Shown here: piece by piece, positions 8,901 to 20,300 of the stretch
How the letters are laid out: each line of letters starts with the position of its first letter
How positions within the stretch are numbered: position 1 is the stretch's first letter
IMG/VR virus record: IMGVR_UViG_3300035224_000505
Span: 1-28,718 of that record
Source: a virus
Length of the DNA stretch: 28,718 nucleotides
Direction: 5' to 3' (one strand)
The notes under the pieces: generated by a model
Database searches by the model: none
Seen by the model: only the letters and a program-made list of their open reading frames with translations
What the model was told of the DNA's origin: nothing
Translations under genes and position numbers: made by a program

Positions 8901-10784
8901 TCAACTAATGCCACAATTGCAACCTTAATTGCTACTGATATCACAGCAGAATCAGGATCTTTTACAACCCAAGTCGCCACTCCTCTTTTAAACAGAGAAG
9001 GTTCAAATTTTCAATTAAAGGCAAATACATTTAACCTGACTTCAGATTTAAATGTTGACAATAAATTAACTATCTCTAAATCTGCAGGAAATTTAGAGAC
9101 TAGTGGATATATTAAAGTTAATGATTATCTTCTTGTCGATAATATTTTAAAAATTGAAGAAAATACTATTTCTACTATTACACCACAAAATATTATCATT
9201 CAACCTTCTGTAGGTAAACTTGCAGTGGTAGATGCTACTAGTGCATTAGTTCTTCCCTCTGGAAGTACACTACAGAGACCGGGAGCAGCAGTTGCAGTAA
9301 ATGGTTCTGTTAGGTATAACAATCAAACAGAACAATACGAGGGTTATAATGCTAATAGCCTTTCCTGGTCTTCTCTTGGTGGTGTTAGAGACTTAGATGG
9401 AAACACTTATATCTTAGCAGAATTAACTACGGGTTCTAATGATAATACATTATGGTTTATTAATGATAATGTCAACACATTTAAATTCACTCCATCTTAT
9501 ATGGAGTTTACGAATGTAAAAAAAGCAAGATCATTAAGTGTAAGTGCTCCTACATTTACTGAATGGAGAGCAAACATTCCTGTAGTCCTAGGACAGTTTG
9601 TCAAATATAAAAATAATCTATATGAAGTAACAGTTGGTGGTACTACAGGAACTACAGGTTCAGAACCCGTTCACACTACAGGTGCTGTCGTTAATGGAAG
9701 TGCTGAACTTACCTGGTCACAAATTGCTGTTGCTCCAATTACATTTGAAGACTATCAAGAGATGCTATTTGATCCTTTTGGATCAAGTCCAGTCAGAGTC
9801 AACAACAATCTAAAGTTTCAAAATGCTACAATTTCTACAACAGTAGATGACCTTATATTAGCACCAAATAGTGGAAAGAAAATTATTTGTGATGCATCAA
9901 CTACTATTGCTCTTCCAGTAGGTGCTGATGCAGATAGAGGAGTTCCTATTCAAGGATCTGTAAGATTCAGCACAACTTCAAGTCAATTTGAGGGATATGA
10001 TGGAGCAAACTGGGGTTCTTTGGGTGGCGTAAAAGACGTTGACCAAAACACATATATTATTCCAGAAACTTCTCCTGGTGCTAATGAAAATACTTTATTC
10101 TTTTATAACGATGGAGTTAAGAGTGTCGAATTAAGTACTGGTGCTTTAGATTTTTATGCGGTTGATACTATTAGATCAGTTACTTCAGATGAGTTAGAAA
10201 TTACTACTTCTTTACTTACTATTGATCAGGGAGCAACCACAATTGATAATACTTCAGCGACAACTACTTTCTTACATAGTTCAAAACAGTACCTAGACAT
10301 TGGTCTTTCTGCTGGTATTACAGTAGATCCTATTTTACGTCTAGACGATCAAGGTGATGTGTATTTTAATACTACATTTGGTGGCGGATTTAATGGAGTT
10401 AAAATTTTTGATGGGCAATTGAAAGAATTTGAACTTTCAGACACTCGTATTCTATCGGACGAATTTGTTTTAATTAAAGGTTCTGTCGATAATGGTGGAA
10501 CTGATATCTACACAACAACAATTGAAGAGGGAGCAAAAGTAGTTGTCACAGCATTCAACCCAACAACTAATGATAAGGAATTTATAGAATTTGGTGTTAT
10601 CGATAATGGATCTGATGCATACTATACTGAATACGGTAATGTGATTACTGGCACTAAATTAATCACACCAACTTTTGAGTACACCGCAAATAATACCATT
10701 AGACTAAATATTCTAGTAGGTGATTCAGTTGGATCTACTCAAAACGTTAATATCACTGTTGTTTCACACATCACTAAGAAATAA
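5952..10784 (+). CDS. Mosaic virion structural protein with cupredoxin-like domains, 1610 aa
   Basis: The N-terminus (MPAINVARTDTFELQRQKIN) is of the type seen in cyanophage virion proteins. Residues about 95-240 and 360-500 hold many copies of a Gly-Tyr linker module (GSGYEAGDLL and relatives). Residues about 262-357 form a cupredoxin-like domain with a possible full type 1 copper ligand set: H296, C345, H348, M351 (CATHNGM). Residues about 773-945 form a second copy with H803 and C922/H928 but no matching Met, interrupted by an inserted module. Related inserted modules with wording such as IPNGTTVVSVDV lie near residues 510-640. Two copies of a C-terminal unit (about 1070-1195 and 1295-1415) share LP-G-R, GSVRYN, EGY, SLGGV and NTYI motifs. 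The whole is beta-rich, with no transmembrane segment. The ATG overlaps the end of the 68-residue gene. It is probably a fibre or baseplate-attached protein; the exact place in the virion is inferred. Confidence 0.88.
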   Translation: MPAINVARTDTFELQRQKINNIATQIFNITAGGSDLATGNLKIGDGSKQSPSLAFENDPYLGVYRANVGVMGFVAADKKILNLSSADLTAFQDINLQKNTVSEIIISNAGQNYDAGIYNDVFVSGGTGSGLSLNIDILSHQGVINNDGEGYDPGSYDNILIVNGNGTGAFVNFTVPELEGSIINAGSAYAPGNYNPTFVSSTGSGSGASANITISGEVDYSGSITDPGTGYTEGENLAVSLFNNPVTTYTLTAITNPGTPPPAEVFAINGVAQQTLTLTKGNTYRFDISDSSLSTHPLIFENSDDSPVDGLLFVTAQNGAAGISGSFIDLIIKPDAPDGDIAYDCATHNGMGAVITVVSGSAGSFGSGIQADITVNATGVVSAITIGTSGNNYTVNNILTAPTLGLSGGSGFEYTLGSSFVYTGTVASVTIDTQGSGYEAGDLLTFNDADIGGGGGSGFSYEVTSNPGSITDLFWQERGSGYQVGDLLELAGSVNGVSAVLSGTVSDVSGSCLAASTTLTVDDSSGIVAGMSIIGVAEIPADATVVSIPNGTSVVISANPTGDNATATFTFSGPGLGNQIVLSSATGIFAGMIITVASGSGTLLPNTSVNSITESGGNFTIELSQDAESPGAVNLNFTTPYGTTQTQDFEYEVEGVGVIDTIEVNSEGNGYEITDEITVDATLLSQPTSYVVTNEALSRIEFVNPPASGTFTVGESITADGTILFEVKFVKESGGLTSYILTQSNTVSAGEDIETETGGVAYTTQNNSTTYRYFIDGSIEPNITLYVDSQYTFDLSDSSNDGHQFALSEFKDGPYAPSLAENVITNLTSGSAEITVSPSEAALILPNMAVTQNSGSGIPNGTTVVSVDVGTNVVTLSNASLIDATSADLTFAGVEYIDGVSRASDALNIIVRDSTPTLYYYCASGTGHENEGGYDNEEVAITIDANNPKVFGSNALFVVSDINSQNSIAVDIVDGSITLSDVISTNATIATLIATDITAESGSFTTQVATPLLNREGSNFQLKANTFNLTSDLNVDNKLTISKSAGNLETSGYIKVNDYLLVDNILKIEENTISTITPQNIIIQPSVGKLAVVDATSALVLPSGSTLQRPGAAVAVNGSVRYNNQTEQYEGYNANSLSWSSLGGVRDLDGNTYILAELTTGSNDNTLWFINDNVNTFKFTPSYMEFTNVKKARSLSVSAPTFTEWRANIPVVLGQFVKYKNNLYEVTVGGTTGTTGSEPVHTTGAVVNGSAELTWSQIAVAPITFEDYQEMLFDPFGSSPVRVNNNLKFQNATISTTVDDLILAPNSGKKIICDASTTIALPVGADADRGVPIQGSVRFSTTSSQFEGYDGANWGSLGGVKDVDQNTYIIPETSPGANENTLFFYNDGVKSVELSTGALDFYAVDTIRSVTSDELEITTSLLTIDQGATTIDNTSATTTFLHSSKQYLDIGLSAGITVDPILRLDDQGDVYFNTTFGGGFNGVKIFDGQLKEFELSDTRILSDEFVLIKGSVDNGGTDIYTTTIEEGAKVVVTAFNPTTNDKEFIEFGVIDNGSDAYYTEYGNVITGTKLITPTFEYTANNTIRLNILVGDSVGSTQNVNITVVSHITKK

Positions 10785-10786
10785 AA

Positions 10787-11287
10787 ATGGCATCTATAAA
10801 AGAAAAGTTTGATTCTGCTGGTGGATTTTCTGTAGAGAAAACAATTCATATTGACGAATATCATAATGCAAAAAATCTCAATAGTTTTGAATTAAAAAAT
10901 TCTTTCTATACTGATAGTAGAGTAAAAAATGTAATCTTGAGAGGTATCAATACTGCAGTATTATCTGTAGACGATATTGGCACACAAATTACAATTGAAA
11001 ATAATACTATTAATTTTATTACCGGAAGAGTTATTGTTGTAAATCCTCAAGGAACAGCATATTCTGGAAAGTTGGAATCAGTAGTTCAATGTAATTCAGT
11101 TGGTGATGTAAGTATCTTATCTACAATGATAACATCTATTAAGGATGATATCCCTGCAGGTCAATCATGGGTTATTGAACCTTTGGGATCAACCAATCGT
11201 TTTAGTTATAGTACGACAAGAGCAGGAACAACACAAACATTAAAGTGGGCAGTAGCTACAGATATAATTAGTATTGCGTGGACCTGA
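10787..11287 (+). CDS. Hypothetical virion-associated protein, 166 aa
   Basis: The ATG lies 2 bases after the stop of the 1610-residue gene, so the two should be translated from one message. The protein starts MASIKEKFDSAGGFSVEKTI and is predominantly alternating hydrophobic/polar, as in a beta-sandwich. Short tracts such as ITIENNTINFITGRVIVVNP read like beta-helix or fibre-tip strands, and the C-terminal half ends in a hydrophobic strand (ATDIISIAWT). No signal peptide, membrane segment or catalytic motif is visible. I do not recognise a family. Its placement between two fibre-like giants suggests a small structural component or an accessory to its upstream neighbour, but this is inference. 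It is the last gene before the late promoter of the 3002-residue gene. Confidence 0.75.
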   Translation: MASIKEKFDSAGGFSVEKTIHIDEYHNAKNLNSFELKNSFYTDSRVKNVILRGINTAVLSVDDIGTQITIENNTINFITGRVIVVNPQGTAYSGKLESVVQCNSVGDVSILSTMITSIKDDIPAGQSWVIEPLGSTNRFSYSTTRAGTTQTLKWAVATDIISIAWT

Positions 11288-11289
11288 TG

Positions 11290-11296
11290 CTAAATA
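11290..11296 (+). promoter_or_regulatory. Late-promoter-like CTAAATA in a small hairpin
   Basis: CTAAATA sits in the loop of a 5-bp inverted repeat (CTGAT at 11284-11288 and ATCAG at 11298-11302). It lies just upstream of a second, better ATAAATA motif at 11306. The hairpin is too weak and lacks a T-run to be a convincing terminator. It may be a tandem late promoter or chance AT-rich sequence. Confidence 0.35.
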
Positions 11297-11305
11297 TATC
11301 AGAGG

Positions 11306-11312
11306 ATAAATA
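11306..11312 (+). promoter_or_regulatory. Late promoter motif ATAAATA for the 3002-aa gene
   Basis: The motif GATAAATA matches the T4-type late promoter core known from cyanomyoviruses and is followed 19 bases later by the ATG at 11332. It lies in a 44-base gap between genes, one of the few real gaps in this region. The spacing matches the other late motifs in this window (16 to 28 bases to the start codon). Confidence 0.7.
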
Positions 11313-11331
11313 GGCGGAGCTAGATAGCACC

Positions 11332-14300
11332 ATGAGTTTTAATATCAATTCCGATAAAGAGTTCATTAGAGGTTCCAAACCACAACTCATCGGTGATAAT
11401 GAACTTACGATTAGAACTGGATCTGGTTCTCTCGAAAAGGAGATTATCAGAACACAGTTAGATGCAAATACTGGTTTGCCCCGTGTTGGTATCAACCGAA
11501 CCGGACAGAGAGTAAACGAAGTTAAAATTCTTTCTGGTGGATCTGCGTATACTAGTATTCCATCTGTAACTTTAGATCCACCAGGTACTGCTGGAGGAAT
11601 TCAAGCACTAGCATCTGCTTTTATTTTTAACGGTGAAGTAGTTAATATCGCCGTTAATAATCCCGGTAGTGGATACACATCTGCTCCTGCTGTGACCATA
11701 ACAGGTGGTGGTGGATCTGGTGCATCTGGAGAGTCTTTCCTTGATACAGTTGACTTTGAACTTGATATCAACGGCGCAATCAGAACATCAACATCAATTA
11801 TTTCAGACACAGCGAGAGTTCTGAATCTTGATGTTGATAATTTTGTCACTCCAGATCTCGTTTTACGAGGTCCAAATTTCAAAAATTATATGAATGGTAC
11901 TGGAGTTCTATGGGATTCCAATGTTATTGTTCAAGAAAACGCTTACAGATGGTTTGGTTCTAATGTATATCAAGCATTAAATAGTGGAACTACTGCATCA
12001 ACAGCACCAGTTCATACTGATGGTATCGTAACAAATGGTACAGTTCAGTTTAAACATATTGGTATTAGAGCAGAGGATCAAAACGCATTTGCATATGGCG
12101 AGACAGGTGAAGCAGGAATTTTTCCGCGCTCGATTACTCCTTTACTAGGTGATAGATCCGACAAAATTGCAACTACCGAATACGTTTTAAATCTAGCAAC
12201 AAATGATGTTGGTGGTCGTATTTACGTCTCAGAGCAAATTGGTTCTGACCTAAATGATGGTCGTTCAGCAGTTAATCCTGTACGTACAATCAAGAAAGCA
12301 GCACAAGAGGCATGGAAAACTGTTGGTGTTAAAGAAACTCTTATCGTTTCTGGTGGTGAATATCTAGAAGATAACCCAATCTCTTTGCCACCTGATGCTT
12401 CTGTTGTTGGTGATAACTTACGTTTGGTAATTGTCAGACCAAAAAATCCAGGCAAACATATTTTTAAGTTTGGTGATAAGAACTATGTTACTGGTGTAAC
12501 GTATAGAGATAAAATTGATGCCAACGGAGATTCTGTCTCTACTTGGGATTTTGCAATGGTCTTTGATGACAAGCAAAGAGTCATCTTAGATTATGAAGTA
12601 AATGGAGATTTTGGTGTTGAGTTTCCAGTTGGACATCAGATTTTTGGACCTGACCAGTTTAGAATTGGATTTCAGGAAAACACAGGATTAAATGCTCTAC
12701 AAACCGGATTAGAAATTGTTGGTATCAACACAGGTGCTAGAGCAAAAATATTTGATCTCACTTTTACCGGTACAGGAGTTGTAGAAAATAAAGGAACTAT
12801 AGATATTACACTGACCAGTGGTTCTATTCAAGAAGGTGAGACTTTTAAATACATAACTTCTGCTTCTACAAATGCTGCTATTAATGCATTTTCAATTAGT
12901 GCAGTAAGTGGATTCAATACATTCAGAACTAATACAGATCCCACAGGAGAAATTGCTGGTGGTGATTACATATTTTTAGATGATCTAGATGATTCTACTT
13001 TCACTTCTGGATATTATGAAGTTGCAAGTATTACACCAGATGACGAAAACACCCCAACATATTGGGATGTTACTGTTGTTCCAATTCTAAACTCTCCAAC
13101 ATGGAATGCCAATACATCTGAAAGTATTTTAATCTATGAAGCAAGTGTTGTAGAATATCAGTTTGATGGAGTATCACTAGAATCAATTAGAGCAGAAGGC
13201 GAAGTTGTATCTATTGACGAGAATACTACAAATACTCTACCAATTCAAAGACTAGATTTTTCACTTCAAGGAGATCCCAGTATTACAACTGGAGGTTTCC
13301 AAGATGAACAGTTTGGTAATGCAGAAGATTTAGGTGGTGTTGTTTTCTACACCAATGAATTAGTTGGTCGAGAGAATTTTCATGAGTTCAAAGAAGGTCA
13401 AGAAATTTTAATTGAAGGTCTCCCAACTGTTGGTCCCGATTTATCATTTTTAAATGGCAAGCAAAGAATTTACAAAGTTCTAGAAGATGCAGATGGTCGC
13501 TGCCGAAGATTTGTTATACCAAAGAAAGCATCGTCAATTAATGATGCCAATTTTGATCCAGGACAAAATGCTACGGTAAGTACATATTCTAGAAGTGTTA
13601 CCCTATCACTACTAAACTCACCAAATACATTTGCCCTTACAACTCCAGTAGAGAGAAGATTTCAGGATGCATGTGTTTTCATCCGCAATAACAGAGACTT
13701 CATTGCTGATGAGGTAGTAGGAAGAATTAATGATGAATTTAAAAAATCTTATTTTTCAGTTTATGATATTAGTGGCAATGATTTTAAAATTTATCTAGGT
13801 ACTTCCAGATTTGCTCATACTTATGATAACTCAGTTCCAACAGGAACAGTTAAGTTTGGCGGAAGCACTTACAATATTACAGATTTTATATATGATCATG
13901 CAATTACTGGTATAGCTACTATTACAACCAGTGGAACAATTTCTGGTCTTTCAGAAGATGATAACGTTGAACTTGCTGGTATTGAAGTTACTTGCGATAA
14001 TGGAACTAAAATATATCCAAGTGCTAACATTCCAACCAGCGATGAAGAGTGTCGTCAAGATGTTGTCCACTTTTGTAATGCACTTGTAAGAGATCTTGAG
14101 TTTGGCACAAATCATAATATTATTGAGTCATCTCAAAAGTATATTGTTGATGGCAAAATTGCGTATATCGAAGAAGAGATTACTCAAAATGTACGTGCAA
14201 TAGAATATGCTAGAGAACTAGCAGTCTATGCAATGCGTAACTGGAGAACTAAAAATGGTACTCCCAATGATCCAATCTACACTCCAAGGTATTCTTCTGT

Positions 14301-17300
14301 TGTAAGATACTTTGATGATACTGTTATAACATCTACAGCAACTGATGGAGGTACAATTGCATGTGAAGATGTAAGATCGGCAATTGACACTTTATCATAC
14401 CTATGGGTTGATGTCATCACCAATGGTCAAAATGGTACTTATAAAGATGCTGCATATTTAATTACTAGAAATGCTGATGTAATTGCAAGTGAAACATATT
14501 ATCAAACTAAGGTTGCTTATCCTGGACTGAACCATAATAATATTGACGAAAGAAAGTGCCTCAGAGATACCAAATCAGTTTTGAACGCATTAGTCAAAGA
14601 TCTTACTCTTGGAGGAAACTTTGGCATTTTAGAAGCAGGAGAAATATACTTTACTGGAACAGCATTAACTGGTGTTTCTATTGACGAATTGCCAGCAGTT
14701 CGTTATGCATATACGGTAGCAAAAGACTTAGCGCAAAAAGCAATGCGTAATTGGTCTATTAGTGGAAACATTATTGCTGCACAACCAACTAATGCCACAT
14801 ACAATCCATCTAGTGGAGAACTTGTTCTAACGGTAATCACAAGCAATTTGCCAAGTGGTTTCTCGTCTGCTGTCAACTGTAGGGTTGGATTCCAATTAGG
14901 AGCATTGACATTTAGCTGTGCTCATAATGGTGGTGGAGATGATGCAAGTCCTCAAATTTTAGATACAAATCCTGGACAATCCTACTCAGTTCTTGGATAT
15001 AGTGATGGAGGTGGAATTTCTACAATTACACTGAACGTTGGAGCTGCTGGTACTAACACAGATGCACATACCTTCCAGAGTGCATTATCGGGTGGAACAA
15101 TTTTTGTTAATGACTATGCAGTATTAAACACAACTATTCCGAGATTTGAAGATTACACAACTGGAACTGATTTTCCAAACACTCCTATATGTGCTGGTGT
15201 AAAATCTGCTATTGATACCTCTTTCCAGTTATTGGATGATATTCTATTATATGCTGTCGATACGGTTAATGGTATTGAACCAGGAACAACTACTCCAACA
15301 TATGGAACTCTATTTACTATTTCTGATATTATTACATATCCAAACAATTATGTTTATGATCTTAATAATAACAGGATGGCAATCCGTGGAACATATGATG
15401 ACTATCCGATTATTGAGGCATCTCCATACACTCAGAACGCATCTGTTATCTCCTTCCTAGGTGGTGGCGGTGCTTTAATTGACGGTGCTAAAGTCAAGCA
15501 ACCCAACTGTCCTTTCCCCGGTTTAAACCAAGACGGAACAGCTCAGTTCCCAAATCAAGGTAAATCGATGGTTGCTGCGGCATTCACGATTGTTTCTTTT
15601 GGTGGTACAGGTTATAAAATTATTAACGATGGTTATGTCCAGTTAGTTTCAGTCTTCGTTATCTTCTGTGCTGATGGTGTTCTTGCTGAGTCTGGTGGTT
15701 ATGCTTCTATTACAAACTCTGCTACCAACTTTGGTATTCACGCCCTACGCGGTATTGGATACAGAGATGAAGCATACAGTTTCGACGTTGCAACTATTAC
15801 CAATGTATCTTCGACTCCAACAGGTAGAGCAATTTTAACTGTTGATGGTCTTGGCAGAGAACCGCTAGAGCATTATGTTGTTAAAATTGATGGTTATCAA
15901 AATACCAATGAAGATATTGAATACTTTGTTGATGTTGTAGCCAAAGTTGGTGCTGGTCCACCATTCTCCGCTGAACTTACCATTGATGATGGTCAAGGTC
16001 AAGCTATGAATCTTACCGATAGTGCAACTGGTGTTCCTGTAGCAACTTCAGTTCTGGATGGTAAAACAATTAGATTGCATAGACCTTCTATTGTCAACTC
16101 GTCTTCACATACTTGGGAGTATGCAGGTTCTGGTACTAACTACTTAGCACTACCAGAAAACGGTGGTACTAAAAATGAGGCAGAAGAACAAGTATCAGAA
16201 AACTATGGTCGAGTATATGTTTCAGGCACTGACGAATTAGGAGACTTTAAAGTTGGTACGTTTGCTAGGATCGAGAACAGAACTGGTAATATTACTTTCA
16301 CTGGTACTGTTACTATCTCTGAAGTTGAATTCCTGAAACTGAAGGGTGGTGATGTTGTTGTTACTGGATTCTCCGCTGACAACACTCTTGGTGGAGCTAC
16401 TACAAGTAATTCTGTTCTGCCTACACAAAAAGCAGTTAGAGATTACATCACTAACAATTTAGGACCTTTCATCAATAAACCATATTCCACAAATGCTGTT
16501 CCTAGAGCTCTAGTTGAACTTACGGATTCTGGTAAAATTTCTGTTGATCAAATTCCAGCACTCAGACCATTTGAAGTTTTTACTGTTGTTAATGAGGGCG
16601 AAAGACTCCAGTTAGAAGGAGCACTTGCAGGTGATATTGCTATTCAACAAAATAGCGATGTTGTAAATGGATCTCCCCAATCGTTTATTCTTAATAATGA
16701 TTTGGATAGTCAGTTCTTGGCATTTAATCCAGATCCAACAATTCAATTTACTCTTAATGATATTTTCCAGGGTAGTAATACCACCGGTCGCGTTCAAGCA
16801 ACTGAGTATAGAACTGGAGTTGTATTTACAATTAATCTTGTACAAGGTGGTAGTGGATACACAGTACCTCCAACAGTTACAATTGCAGGTACTGTTGGAC
16901 AAGGTGGAATAGAAGCAAAAGCAGAAACAACCATAGCTAATGGTGAAGTTGTTACAATTTCACTAATCTTCTTTAATGGGGTTAAAGGTGGTAAAGGTTA
17001 TACAAGTGCTCCTACTGTTACTATTTCGGCACCTCCAGGATTAGGAACCCAAGCAACAGCAAATGCATTAATTGAATCCAGACTATATGGAAATATTGTT
17101 AATAGAATTGCAATTATTGATACTGATCAGATTGAAAGTAGTGATGTTCCTGCAGTTACCGTTAACCTTACAAGAGTAGTTAATACTTCATCTAGTGATA
17201 TTAATAATTGGGTTGGATTATCATCCAATCAGATTGCTGCTTCTGATATCACTTCTGGTACTATAGAGACTGATAGACTTGCTAATAGCGGCGCTGCAAA

Positions 17301-20300
17301 CTCGTTTACTTTCCTACGAGGTGATAGTTCGTTCGCTCTTGCTGTTCAATCACTCAAAGGAGCAGAAACTCGATACTTTGCTAAGTTGTATAGCAATGTG
17401 AGTAGTGGTCAGAACTCAATGATCTTTACTACAAATTCAGATTTCTTAATTGGTCATTCTGTTCTTTCAAGCATTAATGGCATCCAATCAAATACCAATA
17501 TTACTGGTGTTATTACTGCAGCTGGATTGACAACTATTTCTATCAACAATCCAGTTTCACAAACAATTACTGCTGGAACTATTATTGAGTTCCAGCGTGG
17601 CAATTCGCCAATGATTTTTGAGTCAACTTATACTCAAGGAAACTTTGTTGATCGTATTATTATCGCCAATGGTGGTACTGGATTTACTAATGGTCAGTAT
17701 TCTGATATTGCATTGAGTGGAGGAGCAGGAAATGATTTAAAAGCTTCAATTACTGTTTCCGGTAATACAATTACAAAGGCTCTTGTAACATCTGGTGGAA
17801 CTAACTACACAAGTGATTTTTCAATTACACTCAATCCCACTGAAATTGGTGCTGGATCTGGAATGGTTTTGGAAGCAAAAGTTTCTACCGTTAATAGACA
17901 GTATGCAAACGTTGCATTAGATGTTCAGAGAGTTACAGATCTAACCATTACAGCGGATGAATATGGAACGATTGGTGTATCTAGGTTTAGGAAAGCTCAA
18001 TTTAATCTTGGCACAAAAGGAAATGGTTCGGTTGAACTTAAAACAGGTGCTGGATCTGGACTAGATGCAGATAAATTGGATGATAAGCAAGGTTCTTACT
18101 ACACAAATGCAACAAATTTATTCACAGGAACTGTTCCTACAGATAGACTTGCTGGATCCTATAACATCAATGTTTCTGGTTCTTCTGGAAATACACTAAG
18201 ACTAGCAACTGGTACTAACAACCCAACATCAAACCCAACTCCAAATAATTTCGTTGAAGGTCTTGCTGCTAATACTATCAATAATAGTTCTGATGGTTTG
18301 AATGATGGTGGAGCTCAACACCTTGTGTTGACAATCAGAAACAAAGGTCAAGGTTTAACTGCCGAAGGTGGTGTCAGACAAATGGCATTCACAGACAATG
18401 ACAACATCTGGTTGCGTGGTTCTGGTGATGAAGTAACAACTTTTGGTACTTGGGCGAAGATGTGGACTTCTCTAAATGATGGTCCTGGTTCCGGTCTTGA
18501 TGCTGATAGACTTTCCAACAAACAAGCAGAATGGTATCAAAATGCACTTAATATTAACTATGGAGTTATTTCTGATAATAGAATTCCAACATTCTTAAGT
18601 GCTACTAAATTTAGAGATAATCTTCGCATTCAATCATTTAATGGAGATCCTAAGTTTAGAATTTATGTTGCTGGTCGAATCTTAAATGCAACTCCATTTA
18701 CTCCTGGGGGAAATGTCAACCTATACAATGCACTTTCTCAAGCAATTGGTGCAATTTCAATTGATAACATTGTCATTAATGATGACGCAAGTGATACCTT
18801 TAATGATTACACGATCCTTATTGGTAGATTGACTACCGGTAATTTTATTGGCGGAGAAACTATTGGTACTGCATCTAATAGAGTTCCTTACCAAGACTTT
18901 ACACTTGACGATAATAATGTTGTTGAAGTTGCTACTCTAGAAAGCGATGGTGGTACTGCCAACTTAAGGTTAGGAAGGAAAGATGGCAATGCTACTTCTC
19001 CGGGTGTTTACTTTAATAGTTCTCAGTTAACTGCAAATTATAATAGTGCAATTGTATCCACTGGTGGTACTTCTACTGATGGTTCAGGAACCCTGAATGC
19101 TATAGTAGTAAATGCAGATGGATTTAATATTAATGGTAATGTTATCTGGAACGAAGGCAACATTCAATTTAATTCAACGAACGTTGTAAGTACTGCTGTT
19201 GAACGTGATAGTTCTGGTAATTTTGCCGCTGGCACAATTACAGCATCAATAATCGGTGCGTCTTCACTAAACGTCCTTAAGACGGGTGATACTATGACAG
19301 GACCACTACAACTGTCTGGTGTTAATTCCACTTTAACTATTGCAGGAACTGCAACTTTCAGTAGCACTGTAGGAATCACAGATGATTTAACAGTTGACAG
19401 TGGCGTTTTGTTTGTAGATGCTTCTTCCAATGAAGTTGGTATTAATACCACAGATCCACAGCAAGCACTACATGTATATGGAAACATTAGATTGGATGCG
19501 GTAAACCCAGAAATTCAGTTTAATGGGACTAGCGATACCGGTATTGATATAGCAATCAAGGCAACACCAGAAGGTTTAGATTTTTATGAACCAGAAGATA
19601 GTAATAAAATTCAATTCAGAATTTATGATGATACTGGTGTGGATTCTCCATTCGGTTATCATATTAACGGAACCAGAATTTTCAATCAAGCAAGAGATTT
19701 AACTAACGTTAACTCTACTACTATACAAAATTCAGGTGCTGGTCAACTCAATTTCTATAATAATAGTGGTACAAGATACTGGAGAGTTGGTTCAAATAAT
19801 AATGCAACTAACTACTTTTCGATCGAAGCATCAGATGCAAATGGAGGCACGACATTTAGTGGATCACCTGCTCTCGCTGTAAGTGGAGTTAATAATGCTG
19901 TAACAATTAACACTACTTCAACCTCTGGTACTGACCCATCAGATGGTACTACTGTAAGAAATTACAAATTTAATGTTCAAGGTGATATGAACCTTAACGG
20001 TCAGTTCTTCCAAAATAATGCCGAATTTGTAACCTCCAGATGGACTGAAGCAACTAATGGTGATGACATTTACAGATTGTCTAAGGTTGGTATTAATAAA
20101 GCAGATCCGCAATATACATTAGATCTGGATGGAGATTTTAATATCACTGGTATTCAGTATATTAATGGCAATGCACAATGGTTGGATTCCAATGGAATCA
20201 TCAAAATTGTTCAAAATGCTGATATCTCAGAGAACATTACAATTGGTAATTCTAGTGATTGTTTTTCCAATGGTCCTATTGAAATTGCTACCGGATATGC

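Noticed and set aside
19164-19487. Antisense open frame of about 107 codons inside the 3002-residue gene
   Set aside because: It lies wholly within a well-supported coding frame, has no promoter or recognisable domain, and every other gene in the window is on the + strand.
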